Assembly: GCA_004297545.1 (NCBI GenBank)
Contig: SCTB01000177.1
Coordinates: forward strand, 1 to 57,642
Direction of reading: 5' to 3'
Source: Alphaproteobacteria bacterium
GTDB lineage: Bacteria > Pseudomonadota > Alphaproteobacteria > Micavibrionales > UBA2020
DNA: 57,642 nucleotides
Under the pieces are notes generated by a model, which had not been told where the DNA came from, did not search any database, and saw only the letters and a list, made by a program, of their open reading frames with translations. Position 1 is the stretch's first letter; every line of letters starts with the position of its first letter. The position numbers and the translations under genes were made by a program. Positions 32,186 through 40,222 of the stretch are shown one piece after another.

Positions 32186-33268
32186 ATGGATACAAAAGAA
32201 CACAACCATAGCCATGACAACCACCTCTGGCCCGGCGTGCCGCTGGCGCTGGGTTCGGCGGCGCTTTTCGGCGCGAGCACGCCGCTGGCCAAGCTGCTGA
32301 TCGGTTCGATCGACCCGTGGATGCTGGCGGGATTGCTTTACCTGGGCGCGGGCATCGGGCTGGCGGTTTATTCACGCATAAAGCGGATCATCGGCGTCAA
32401 AACCGGCGAAGCGCCGCTGCGCAAGGCCGATGCGCCCTGGCTGCTGCTGGTCATTTTGTTTGGCGGCGTCGCGGGTCCCGTGCTGCTGATGCTGGGGCTC
32501 GCGCAGGTCGAGGCCTCGGCGGCGGCGCTGCTGCTGAACCTTGAAGGCCTTGCGACCATGCTGATTGCCTGGGTCGTCTTCCGCGAGAATGTGGACCGTC
32601 GCATCCTTCTGGGCGCTTTTGCCATTCTTGCCGGCGCCGTGCTGATTTCATGGCAGGGATTTGGCGGCGGGACGGGGGTTGGCATGCTTCTTATCGCTGC
32701 GGCCTGCCTGTCGTGGGGCGTTGATAATAATCTTACGCGCAAGCTGTCATCGGCTGATCCGGTGCAGATTGTGACGATCAAGGGGCTGGTGGCGGGGGGC
32801 GTCAACGTGGGTCTTGCCACGCTGCATGACACTTCGTTACCGCCTTCTTCCGCGCTTGTTGCTGCTGCCGTTGTGGGGTTCTTTGGCTATGGCGTGAGCA
32901 TTGTCTGTTACGTCCATGCCCTGCGCCACCTCGGCACGGCGCGCTGCGGAGCCTATTTCTCGACCGCGCCCTTTATCGGCGCCGCTCTTGCTCTGCTGCT
33001 CTTTAATGAGCCTTTGACATGGCGTCTGGCTGCGGCGGGGGCCTTGATGCTCTGGGGCGTCTGGCTGCATGTGACGGAAGGCCACGCCCACGATCACGAC
33101 CACGAGGAAATGACCCACGAGCACGCGCATACCCATGACGCCCATCACCAGCATGAGCACGGGCCCGATGATCCGAAGGGCGAGCCGCATGTTCATGTCC
33201 ATACCCACAAGCCGCTGCGCCACCGCCACCCCCATTTCCCCGACCTGCATCACCGTCATCGGCATTGA
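32186..33268 (+). CDS. EamA-family transporter with His-rich termini
   Basis: Ten predicted TM helices in two five-helix EamA/DMT repeats span residues 15-295 (ALGSAALFGASTPLAKLLIG at the start, FNEPLTWRLAAAGALMLWGV at the end). The N-terminus (KEHNHSHDNH) and the C-terminal 60 residues are packed with His and Asp (HAHDHDHEEM, HQHEHGPDD, LRHRHPHFPD). His-rich ends suggest binding of Zn, Ni or Co, so a metal-linked export or sensing role is plausible, although EamA proteins usually move small metabolites. It is divergently transcribed from the 31051 metallopeptidase-like gene. Confidence 0.85.
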   Translation: MDTKEHNHSHDNHLWPGVPLALGSAALFGASTPLAKLLIGSIDPWMLAGLLYLGAGIGLAVYSRIKRIIGVKTGEAPLRKADAPWLLLVILFGGVAGPVLLMLGLAQVEASAAALLLNLEGLATMLIAWVVFRENVDRRILLGAFAILAGAVLISWQGFGGGTGVGMLLIAAACLSWGVDNNLTRKLSSADPVQIVTIKGLVAGGVNVGLATLHDTSLPPSSALVAAAVVGFFGYGVSIVCYVHALRHLGTARCGAYFSTAPFIGAALALLLFNEPLTWRLAAAGALMLWGVWLHVTEGHAHDHDHEEMTHEHAHTHDAHHQHEHGPDDPKGEPHVHVHTHKPLRHRHPHFPDLHHRHRH

Positions 33269-33350
33269 ATTCGCGGGATATTTTGGGCTGGACAAAAATC
33301 GTAACTTGACATAATATATGCCACCATTATTGGATAACGCAGGAACAGCG

Positions 33351-33995
33351 ATGAGCCTGACAACGCTATTTCATGATCTTCTGCACGGCGGCGCCGGAAA
33401 AACGCCGATGACCTCGAAGCAGGCGAACGAACTGCTGCTGAAGGCTGTCAGAAAGCGCAACGTGAAAATGGCCGCCCGGGCCCTGACGGCGGGCGCCAGC
33501 CCCAACCTGAAATGCGACTGGCCCGACGGCGGTTACCGGCCGATTCTCCTCGACATGGTGCTGAAGGATGACCTGCCGATGGTCCAGCTGCTGATCCGAC
33601 ACGGCGCGGCGCTCGAGGAAACCTATGAAAAGATGAGGCCGCTGCTGCATGCGGTGATCGCGGGCCATACGCCCATCGTGCGCGCGTTGCTCGATGCGGG
33701 TGCGGATTATCAGGCCTGGCATTGCGGCAGGACCGCGGAGAGTTTTGCGAACCAGTACCAGTACGCCGATATCGCAAAGATGCTGAAGGACGAGCCCGGG
33801 CGCCGCAGCCAGATTGCGGCCGATGCCGCGCGCGCAAAGCAGGAAGCCGAAGCGGCGCGCCTGGCCGCCGTCGAAAAGGAAAAACTGGAAGCCGCGGCCC
33901 GGGCGGCGGCGCCGCCGGACCAGACGACGCAGGTCATCGAAGTGATGAAGCCGCTGACGTTCAAAACCGCGAAAAGGAAAGGGCTGTTCGCATGA
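33351..33995 (+). CDS. Ankyrin-repeat protein, first of a coupled pair
   Basis: ATG 33351 has AGGA upstream. Residues about 25-150 hold ankyrin repeats (ANELLLKAVRKRNVKMAARAL, PMVQLLIRHGAAL, PLLHAVIAGHTPIVRALLDAG). A coiled, Ala/Lys/Glu-rich segment follows, and the ending VMKPLTFKTAKRKGLFA contains the KPL-x-F-K tail. The stop overlaps the next start (ATGA), so the two ankyrin proteins are made together. No signal peptide. They probably bind one common or two related partners. Confidence 0.82.
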   Translation: MSLTTLFHDLLHGGAGKTPMTSKQANELLLKAVRKRNVKMAARALTAGASPNLKCDWPDGGYRPILLDMVLKDDLPMVQLLIRHGAALEETYEKMRPLLHAVIAGHTPIVRALLDAGADYQAWHCGRTAESFANQYQYADIAKMLKDEPGRRSQIAADAARAKQEAEAARLAAVEKEKLEAAARAAAPPDQTTQVIEVMKPLTFKTAKRKGLFA

Positions 33996-34765
33996 CCGCC
34001 GAACCCGCGCCGGAAGAGCCGTCGAAAGAGCTGAGGGATTATCTCTTCAACCTGATTTTATACCGCCATAGCCATCTGATACCGTCGTTCATCGAGCAGT
34101 ATCCCGGTTGCGTCAACTGGCGTCTCAATTCCGACCTGACGCCGCTGATGGATGCGGTCATGCAGGACCACTTTGAAATCGCCGAAATGCTTCTGAAGGC
34201 CGGAGCGCGCGTGAACGACCGGACGGCCGATAACGGCATGACGGCGATGTACTTCGCCGGACGCGCCCCCGGCTGCATCGACCTGCTGCTGCAGTACGGC
34301 GCGGATATCAACGACAAGATGAGTAACGGCGAGACGGCGCTCACCAACGCAGTGAGCAACGGCAATACGGCGGCCGCGCTGAAGCTGATCGACCGCGGCG
34401 CGGATATCGAGTGCCTGGACTGGGCGAAATGGACTCCGCTGGTCAGTGCCGCGTACCATGGCAACGCGGCCATCTGCGCGGCGCTTCTGCGCGCCGGCGC
34501 CGACATGAACGCCCGTGGCTTTCAGGGACGCAACGCGCTGGAAGTCGCGCAGTGGGGCCGGGACAACAACACCTGGAACGAAGAATACCTGAGGACGCTC
34601 AAAGTCCTCGAACCCGCCTTCGCCGCGAAATCGCAGGCCGAGCTTCAGGTCGTGCTGGACGGCATCGAGGCCGAGGTGGAGCAGGGGACCGACAAGCCCG
34701 TCGCCGTCTGCAAGCCGCTGCGCTTCAAGCCGCGCAGTTTTTATCGGCTGTTCAAGCCTGTCTAG
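33992..34765 (+). CDS. Ankyrin-repeat protein, second of a coupled pair
   Basis: This 257-residue protein starts at ATG 33992, four bases into the previous stop. Ankyrin repeats: TPLMDAVMQDHFEIAEMLLKA, TAMYFAGRAPGCIDLLLQYG, TALTNAVSNGNTAAALKLID and TPLVSAAYHGNAAICAALLR. The ending KPVAVCKPLRFKPRSFYRLF again has the KPL-x-F-K tail, followed by further basic residues. No export signal is visible. The conserved tail after otherwise different ankyrin domains suggests a targeting or docking role. Confidence 0.85.
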   Translation: MTAEPAPEEPSKELRDYLFNLILYRHSHLIPSFIEQYPGCVNWRLNSDLTPLMDAVMQDHFEIAEMLLKAGARVNDRTADNGMTAMYFAGRAPGCIDLLLQYGADINDKMSNGETALTNAVSNGNTAAALKLIDRGADIECLDWAKWTPLVSAAYHGNAAICAALLRAGADMNARGFQGRNALEVAQWGRDNNTWNEEYLRTLKVLEPAFAAKSQAELQVVLDGIEAEVEQGTDKPVAVCKPLRFKPRSFYRLFKPV

Positions 34766-34862
34766 ATGTACGAAATAAAATAACCTTCTTTCCGGCTTGT
34801 GCCGTCGGCACGGTTATGTTAAAAAGCAGCCGATTTTTAACCCAACCCGGAGGAATGTGTCC

Positions 34863-35555
34863 ATGAGCAAAAAAGAAACAACCAGCGACCTGATCAAGGT
34901 CATGCTGAGCGCGGAAGTCGGCGGTGAAGTTGCCGACTGGAAGCGCCTGTCCAAGCGCCGCTATTACGGCGGCGACATTGCGCGCGAATTCGCGAATACG
35001 GCCACCGGCGAAAGAATTGCCGTGTACGAGCGCCAGGACGGCCTGATTTACGCCGAAACGAAAGACGGCGAGAAGGAAATCACCGCGCGCCTGCCGTTCA
35101 ACGCGGCTGCGAAACCCTCGGCGGTCGACCTCGTCATGAACCGGTTGCTGGAAAGCAAGGATTGCGATGATGATTTGTATGCGCAGGCTGTGAAGGAAGG
35201 CCTCGCAAAGCGCTTCAGCTTCTGCATCACGAAATACGACGAAGGCATCGTTGAAGAAGGCGAGTCGCCGATGTACACGACGATCTACCCGACCGTGCGG
35301 GACGAAACCTGCCGCGTCGCGGCCTATATCCGCCCGATGGTGCCCAAAGGCGGCTCGACGGATGAATGCATGGTCGACGAATGGCGTTTCACGGACGACC
35401 TCGACACGCCCGGCAAAATCGTGAAGTACCTGCAGAGCGTCGGCATGACCTGGGACATCGCTTCGCAAAAGCGCAGCCCTGAAGTCTACAGGGAAATCTG
35501 CGACGAGCTCGGCATCGCGACACCGGCGCCCGGCGCGAAAAACCCGAAGCCGTAA
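34863..35555 (+). CDS. Unknown soluble protein with TIYP-type central domain
   Basis: ATG 34863 has a GGAGGA ribosome-binding site eight bases upstream. The 230-residue protein is hydrophilic with no signal peptide: residues 20-70 (VADWKRLSKRRYYGGDIARE, then GLIYAETKDG), a central acidic helix, and FSFCITKYDEGIVEEGESPM before TIYPTVRDETCRVAAYIRPM. The tail ends GAKNPKP. No family was recognised. A clear terminator follows, so it is a single-gene unit. It may be an accessory cytosolic factor. Confidence 0.68.
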   Translation: MSKKETTSDLIKVMLSAEVGGEVADWKRLSKRRYYGGDIAREFANTATGERIAVYERQDGLIYAETKDGEKEITARLPFNAAAKPSAVDLVMNRLLESKDCDDDLYAQAVKEGLAKRFSFCITKYDEGIVEEGESPMYTTIYPTVRDETCRVAAYIRPMVPKGGSTDECMVDEWRFTDDLDTPGKIVKYLQSVGMTWDIASQKRSPEVYREICDELGIATPAPGAKNPKP

Positions 35556-35574
35556 AGACTTACGCCGGAATCAA

Positions 35575-35613
35575 AAACCCTCTCCCGCGCCGCGGGGGAG
35601 GGTTTTTTTGCCG
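35575..35613 (+). terminator. Rho-independent terminator
   Basis: AAACCCTCTCCCGCG with CGCGGGGGAGGGTTTTTTT, a stable GC hairpin plus T run. Confidence 0.9.
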
Positions 35614-35809
35614 GTCCCGGGTGAAACGGCCTGAAACGCGGGGCCGCGTTTTTTTTACTTTTTCTATTCCGCTTTCCGGTGTGAAAACAGGGGCCTGCGG
35701 CGCGCGTTACATCGCGTTTCACAAAATTACATTGCGCACGAGATTGTTTTCGGTCAGGCTTGGAATTGCTTGCGAGAGTGAGCGGTTGATTGTGACGGAG
35801 TTTTATAAA

Positions 35810-36235
35810 ATGGGCTTTTCGGGTTTTAAAGAGGTTGTTTTTCAGACAGTAGCAGTTTTTCTCTTTCTGACGCTTTTTTCTATTTCCTCTTTCGCGGAGG
35901 ATTCGAAAAGTTTTACGCCCGAAACACATTGGAGAACAGGGTCTGCCGACGACTGCAAGCTTATCTGCAAAGGAGGGGATGGATACCTCTTGCACGGAAT
36001 TTGCCTTTGCTCAAATGACGCCGTGGAAAATTTAAGCACAGAGCAACGAAACGATTTGCTGATGCGTATTCAGGAGTGGGAGCCGGATCCCGCTTCCGCT
36101 GCTTCACTTGCTTGCAAATCCTCCGACGACTGCAAAAACTTCTGCAAAGGCGCTGGCAGCGGGAAGGAATGTTTGCCGGATGGGGTGCCGGTATGTGAGA
36201 AGAATGTGTGCGGTTGCAGTTTGACGTGCAGGTAA
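35810..36235 (+). CDS. Cys-rich secreted protein with two DDC-x-x-x-C modules
   Basis: After a signal peptide (MGFSGFKEVVFQTVAVFLFL..., cleavage near SSFA-E) the mature part holds about 12 Cys in two related modules: SADDCKLICKG...GICLC and SSDDCKNFCKG...KECLPDG...CEKNVCGCSLTC. The C-x4-D-C ... C-x-C spacing recalls knottin, EB-module or late-nodulin-like disulfide miniproteins, though I cannot assign a family. The gene and its upstream region are AT-rich compared with the neighbours, suggesting transfer. ATG 35810 is preferred, although there is no clear ribosome-binding site. Confidence 0.68.
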   Translation: MGFSGFKEVVFQTVAVFLFLTLFSISSFAEDSKSFTPETHWRTGSADDCKLICKGGDGYLLHGICLCSNDAVENLSTEQRNDLLMRIQEWEPDPASAASLACKSSDDCKNFCKGAGSGKECLPDGVPVCEKNVCGCSLTCR

Positions 36236-36246
36236 CCCCAAGAGAT

Positions 36247-36366
36247 TGTCATCCCCGCGAAAGCGGGGATCCAGTACCATTGTCATCAAAACGGCGTCCG
36301 TGCAGATGGGATAGTCAGCTGTTTTTATAACTACGGTACTGGATTCCCGCTTTCGCGGGAATGACA
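36247..36366. repeat. dRS3-like paired palindrome, CCAGTACCG subtype
   Basis: TGTCATCCCCGCGAAAGCGG + GATCCAGTACC and inverted copy ending GCGGGAATGACA; the interior has the GTTTTTATAAC motif. Confidence 0.9.
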
Positions 36367-36376
36367 GGAATAGGTG

Positions 36377-36805
36377 TCACGACTCCGCCAGCCGCAGGAG
36401 AATCTTGCTGGCTTTGAACAGCAGCTGCTGTTCTTCCTCATCCAGTTTTGCGATGGATTCCGCGAGCCAGGTGCGCCGGGCGTGACGCACGCTTTCACGC
36501 ACGTCCTTGCCCTTGGGGGTGAGGGCGATGTTGAACTGCCTTCCGTCGGTTGCATGAGCTTTCCGCGCGACGAGGCCGCGTTCCTCGAGGGCGGCGATGG
36601 TGGCGCCCATCGACTGCGGCTTGACGGCTTCGGCGCGCGCGAGATCGGCGGTCGTGGCGGGACCGTGCTTGTCGAGGCGCACGAGCACCGCGCCTTCGGT
36701 TAGCGAGAGTTCCTGCGATGCCGCCGCGCTGCGCATGCGGCGGTAGAGCCGGCCGATGGACTGGCTGAGCTCGATAATAGTTATGTCATGGGCCTTGCGT
36801 TTCAT
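36377..36805 (-). CDS. MarR-family transcriptional regulator
   Basis: This 142-residue winged-helix protein shows the MarR pattern: IGRLYRRMRSAAASQELSLTEGAVLVRL, recognition region ATTADLARAEAVKPQSMGATIAALEERGLVAR, wing ATDGRQFNIALTPKG and a C-terminal dimer helix. It is divergent to an ABC exporter and probably represses it and itself. ATG 36805 is chosen because a TATACT -10 box ends eight bases upstream, implying a leaderless message. The operator is likely the palindrome at 36834-36847. Confidence 0.88.
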   Translation of the reverse strand: MKRKAHDITIIELSQSIGRLYRRMRSAAASQELSLTEGAVLVRLDKHGPATTADLARAEAVKPQSMGATIAALEERGLVARKAHATDGRQFNIALTPKGKDVRESVRHARRTWLAESIAKLDEEEQQLLFKASKILLRLAES

Positions 36806-36813
36806 GCGAATCC

Positions 36814-36843
36814 AGTATATAAAATAGGAAGTCAAACTTGCAA
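36814..36843 (-). promoter_or_regulatory. Predicted promoter of the MarR gene
   Basis: Minus strand TTGCAA (36843-36838), 18-base spacer and TATACT (36819-36814). The -35 box lies inside the 14-base palindrome. Confidence 0.55.
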
Positions 36844-36847
36844 GTTT
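36834..36847. promoter_or_regulatory. Probable MarR operator
   Basis: AAACTTGCAAGTTT is a perfect 14-base palindrome in the MarR/ABC divergent region, covering the MarR -35 box. A second half-site, CTTACAAG, lies at 36850-36857. Confidence 0.65.
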
Positions 36848-36915
36848 ATCTTACAAGGTGGCCTGTTAATTTGCAACCCCCTGATTTTCAAGGCCTTGCA
36901 GGGAAAGGAAACGCC

Positions 36916-37725
36916 ATGGCGAATGAATATTCCGTCGAGCTGGAGGGGCTGACCAAGCAGTTCGGCGGCTTTACGGCGGTCGACAACGTGTCTTTTAAGG
37001 TAAAATCGGGCGAGTGTTTCGCGCTGATCGGCCCCAACGGGGCGGGCAAAAGCACGATCATCAAGATGCTGACCAGCCTCACCAAGCCCACCGCCGGCAC
37101 GGCACGGGTCGCGGGCTATGACGTGAAAACGCAGTCTGCCGGCGTGCGCCTCAACATCGGCTATATTCCCCAGATGCTCTGCGCCGACGGCGCGCTGACC
37201 GCCTGGGGGAACCTGCTGCTCTCCGCGCGGCTATACCGCATTCCCCCTTCCCAACACAAAGAACGTATTTCCGAGGCACTGGACGCCCTGGATCTTGCGG
37301 ACGTCGCCCACCAGCGCGTCCGCAACTTTTCCGGCGGGATGATCCGGCGGCTTGAAATCGCGCAAAGCATGCTGCACCGCCCGGGCGTGATCTTCATGGA
37401 TGAGCCCACCGTCGGTCTGGACCCGGCGGCGCGCAACGCCGTGTGGAAACACGTCCGGCGGCTGCGGGATGAATATAAAGTCACCGTCATACTGACCACG
37501 CATTACATGGCCGAAGTCGAGGAACTCTGCGACCGCCTCGCCATCCTGCACCACGGCAAGATTGTCGCGGCAGGGACCATTGCCGAGGTCAAGGGAGCTT
37601 TAAGTCCCCAAGGCTCGCTCGATGAAATTTTCGAGCGCCTCGCGCAGAATGACGACGAAAAATCAGGAAAGGAGAATTACCGTGAAATCGGACGCAATCG
37701 CCGCTCCATCGCCAAGCGTGGTTAA
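36916..37725 (+). CDS. ABC transporter ATP-binding protein (ABC-2 exporter)
   Basis: This 269-residue nucleotide-binding domain has Walker A GPNGAGKS, Q-loop YIPQM, the signature NFSGGMIRRLEIAQ, Walker B VIFMDEPTVGLD and H-loop TTHYMAE. It belongs to the DrrA/Nod-like ABC-2 export ATPases. ATG 36916 has AAAGGAAACGCC directly upstream. The gene overlaps the permease gene by 44 bases, and its last 20 residues are not conserved in the family, as expected for a frame overlap. Control by the divergent MarR protein is likely. Confidence 0.93.
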   Translation: MANEYSVELEGLTKQFGGFTAVDNVSFKVKSGECFALIGPNGAGKSTIIKMLTSLTKPTAGTARVAGYDVKTQSAGVRLNIGYIPQMLCADGALTAWGNLLLSARLYRIPPSQHKERISEALDALDLADVAHQRVRNFSGGMIRRLEIAQSMLHRPGVIFMDEPTVGLDPAARNAVWKHVRRLRDEYKVTVILTTHYMAEVEELCDRLAILHHGKIVAAGTIAEVKGALSPQGSLDEIFERLAQNDDEKSGKENYREIGRNRRSIAKRG

Positions 37726-38500
37726 CCCGCTCTTCGGCTTTTTCATGCAGATCTGGGCCGTCTTCAGCGCAGAGGTGCAGAAACTGCGCCACGACCCCTT
37801 TGAACTCGCGACACGGGCCATCCAGCCCTTGCTCTGGCTGCTCCTGTTCGGGCAGGTCATGGCGAATGTGCGCGGCATGACGCCGGGCAACTTCCGCTAC
37901 ATCGATTATCTGGCGGCGGGGATACTGGCGCAGAGCGTGCTGTTCTCGGCCATCTTCTTCGGCATTTCGGCCATCTGGGAAAAAGACCTCGGCATCCTGC
38001 ACCGCATGCTGGTCTCGCCCGCGCCGCGTTCCACCGTCGTGCTGGGCAAGGCCATGGCGGCCGGCGTGCGCGGGGTGATACAGGGCATCATCGTCTATGT
38101 CATCGCGACGATCGCGGGCGCGGATGTCAGCATGAATCCGCTGCATATTCTGGGCGTGCTGCTGTTCATCGCGCTTGGCTCCGCCCTGTTTTCGACGCTG
38201 TCGCTTATCATCGCCTGCATTGTGAAGACGCGCGAGCGCTTCATGGGCATCGGGCAGGTGATGACGATGCCGCTGTTCTTCGCGAGCAACGCGATCTATC
38301 CCATCGCGCTGATGCCCGGCTGGCTGCAGAACATCGCGCATTTCAATCCGCTCACCTACCAGGTCGACGGGCTGCGCGCGCTGATGATCTCGGGCGGCAC
38401 GACGGAATACGGCTTTATCGCCGATTACGGCATCCTGGCCGGCGTGTTCGCCGTGCTTGTCCTGATTGCGGAGAGGATGTATCCGAAGCTGGTGGCGTGA
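37682..38500 (+). CDS. ABC-2 type transporter permease
   Basis: This 272-residue permease has six predicted TM helices and the ABC-2 signature region: IQPLLWLLLFGQVM, DYLAAGILAQSVLFSAIFFG, REDxxx-like EKDLGILHRMLVSPAPRS and the C-terminal PLFFASNAIYPIALMPGWLQ. It pairs with the upstream ATPase as an exporter of a drug, lipid or polymer. The start is GTG 37682, with AGGAG seven bases upstream, inside the ATPase gene, which implies translational coupling. Confidence 0.92.
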   Translation: MKSDAIAAPSPSVVNPLFGFFMQIWAVFSAEVQKLRHDPFELATRAIQPLLWLLLFGQVMANVRGMTPGNFRYIDYLAAGILAQSVLFSAIFFGISAIWEKDLGILHRMLVSPAPRSTVVLGKAMAAGVRGVIQGIIVYVIATIAGADVSMNPLHILGVLLFIALGSALFSTLSLIIACIVKTRERFMGIGQVMTMPLFFASNAIYPIALMPGWLQNIAHFNPLTYQVDGLRALMISGGTTEYGFIADYGILAGVFAVLVLIAERMYPKLVA

Positions 38501-38522
38501 TGGGGTTGCTTTGAATTCATTT

Positions 38523-38604
38523 TGTCATTCTGAGCGAAGCGAAGAATCTCCCTTACTCGAAACAAAGGGAGATTCATCGGTCGCTGCGCTCCCTCAGAAT
38601 GACA
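38523..38604. repeat. Imperfect inverted repeat of the GTCATTCTGAGCGAAG type
   Basis: TGTCATTCTGAGCGAAGCGA ... mirrored by GCTCCCTCAGAATGACA with an inner CTCCCTT/AAGGGAG stem. It differs in sequence from the dRS3-like units. Confidence 0.75.
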
Positions 38605-38631
38605 GGTTTTTCTGACTTTCTTTTAGGTACT

Positions 38632-38670
38632 GAAAGAAGCCGGGACGCATTCCTGCGCCCCGGCTCTTTC
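38632..38670 (-). terminator. Rho-independent terminator for the 38691 gene
   Basis: On the minus strand GAAAGAGCCGGGG and CCCGGCTTCTTTC form a stem around a 13-base loop, with a moderate T tract. Confidence 0.5.
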
Positions 38671-38690
38671 GTTTCCCTTTCAGGCTATCC

Positions 38691-39782
38691 TTATGCCGCC
38701 AGCCTGAACCAGTTTTTCCAGCCCTGGTGCCGGTTGTCTATCGGGCGGTGGGGCAGCGGCTTGATTTTCACTGCGTCGGGTTGGTCCGCTTTCGGCGCGG
38801 CGCCTTTCAGCGGCATGCCGAAGAGCAGTCCTTCCTGGTCGAGGTTGGCGAGCTTGGCGTTCAGCTCGTCGCGTACGCTGTTCCAGTAGGCGCCCTTGAG
38901 CTCGAAGGTTTCGCCCTTGCCGTTGCGCACTTCCCCGTCGAGGAAGGGCTTCAGCGCGCGGCCGCCGATTTTTATCGCGTAGTAATCAGCGTTGTCGTCG
39001 AGGATGATGTCGGCCAGCGCCTTCATCGCGGCTTCGATATTGCGGGTGCCACGCATGACCTCGCGCACGGCCTCGAATTCATAGGCGATCGAATTCGTGA
39101 TGTCGGCATGCGGCGTATGCTTGAGCGCGAGGCGCGAGGCAAGGTCCGCCGTCTGCTGGGGCGACATGTTCTTGATGTCGAGCTTGTCCTTCAGCTGCGC
39201 GATTTCATCCACGGCCAGCATGGTGAAGTGGCCCGCGTCGCCGGAGGTGACGAAGTCGAAGGCGCGGCGCCAGCCGGCTTTCTCGATCGCCTTGCTCTCG
39301 TCGCCGTAACGCTGAATGTGGCGCAGCACGGCAAAGGTATCCGCCGCCGTCTCGCGCAGCGTGGGATCCTGCGAGAAATAGCCGCCGCGCACGACCAGGT
39401 GGCCGAGCTCGTGGTCGAAAACGGCCATGGCTTCCATTTCCTGCGTCTGGTCCTTGCCGGTGAACATCTTGAAGGGCAGGGGGGTGTAGACCAGCACGTC
39501 GAGCGTGTCGCGGCCCAGCTTGGTCGCCATCGACGAGCCCGCCTTTTCCGCGGTGTATTTGATCTCGCCAAGGATCTGCTGGATCTCCCGGTCGGAGCGG
39601 ATGCCCAGCATCTCTTTGTCGATATCAAGAATGGCGTTGTCTTCCGGCGCGTTGATGAACATGAACCGGCCCTGCAGCTGCGGGAAATCGGTCAGCGCCT
39701 TCTTGACTTCGCGGTTGAAGGTTTCAGTCAATGAAACGCCGCCCGCATTCGCGGGTAAGGGCGCAAAAGTTTTGAGTGACAT
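38691..39782 (-). CDS. HExGH zinc metallopeptidase-like protein, paralog 2
   Basis: This 363-residue protein starts at ATG 39782 with AGGAGG six bases upstream. It has FDHELGHLVV (HELGH 124-128) and ETAADTFAVLRH (Glu144), giving the HExxH...E zinc pattern with the same 16-residue gap as the 31051 paralog. A central helical region (IKNMSPQQTADLASRLALKH) and the NLDQEGLLFGMP ending are shared with that paralog. No signal peptide. The family is not one I can name; cytosolic protease or peptide sensor is an inference. Confidence 0.73.
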   Translation of the reverse strand: MSLKTFAPLPANAGGVSLTETFNREVKKALTDFPQLQGRFMFINAPEDNAILDIDKEMLGIRSDREIQQILGEIKYTAEKAGSSMATKLGRDTLDVLVYTPLPFKMFTGKDQTQEMEAMAVFDHELGHLVVRGGYFSQDPTLRETAADTFAVLRHIQRYGDESKAIEKAGWRRAFDFVTSGDAGHFTMLAVDEIAQLKDKLDIKNMSPQQTADLASRLALKHTPHADITNSIAYEFEAVREVMRGTRNIEAAMKALADIILDDNADYYAIKIGGRALKPFLDGEVRNGKGETFELKGAYWNSVRDELNAKLANLDQEGLLFGMPLKGAAPKADQPDAVKIKPLPHRPIDNRHQGWKNWFRLAA

Positions 39783-40010
39783 CGGGTGCCTCCTGACAAC
39801 TTGTTGCCTGAGCTAATACACCCTGAACCCCCGCAGTTTCTTTTTTTATGGTATGACGAATCATGCGATGAATCCGGTATTTTGTCAAATAATAATCAAT
39901 CTGAGCATAAGTAACAAAGTTGCGAAGTGCAGATATAAAGTTGTGCGCGCGCGTCGAGGAGAGTAAAGTGACTCCAAAATAGTTTTGCATTTTTGCGAAA
40001 GGGGACTATT

Positions 40011-40214
40011 ATGAAATTACACGACATCACACCGCCGGAATTCATCTGCCAGAACTGCAGCGCGTGCCCTGCTGTCTTTGAAACAGACAATAATTCCTAT
40101 GTCATCATCGGCAAAAAACTTCCGCCCAATCTTCAGGCGGAGCTGAAGAACCGCGTCGCCGACGACGAGTTCGTCATCGAAGTGCCGAAGGGGATGATTG
40201 ATAAGTTGAAGTAA
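40011..40214 (+). CDS. Small C-x2-C-x2-C protein
   Basis: This 67-residue protein starts at ATG 40011 with AAAGGGG about eight bases upstream. It carries CQNCSAC at residues 13-19 and then CP-AVFETDNNSYVIIGKKL followed by a helical end. Three closely spaced Cys could bind zinc or an iron-sulfur centre or form a thiol site. I recall similar short CP-AVFET-like proteins but cannot name the family. It lies 219 bases before mccA. Confidence 0.6.
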   Translation: MKLHDITPPEFICQNCSACPAVFETDNNSYVIIGKKLPPNLQAELKNRVADDEFVIEVPKGMIDKLK

Positions 40215-40222
40215 TCTCTCTT

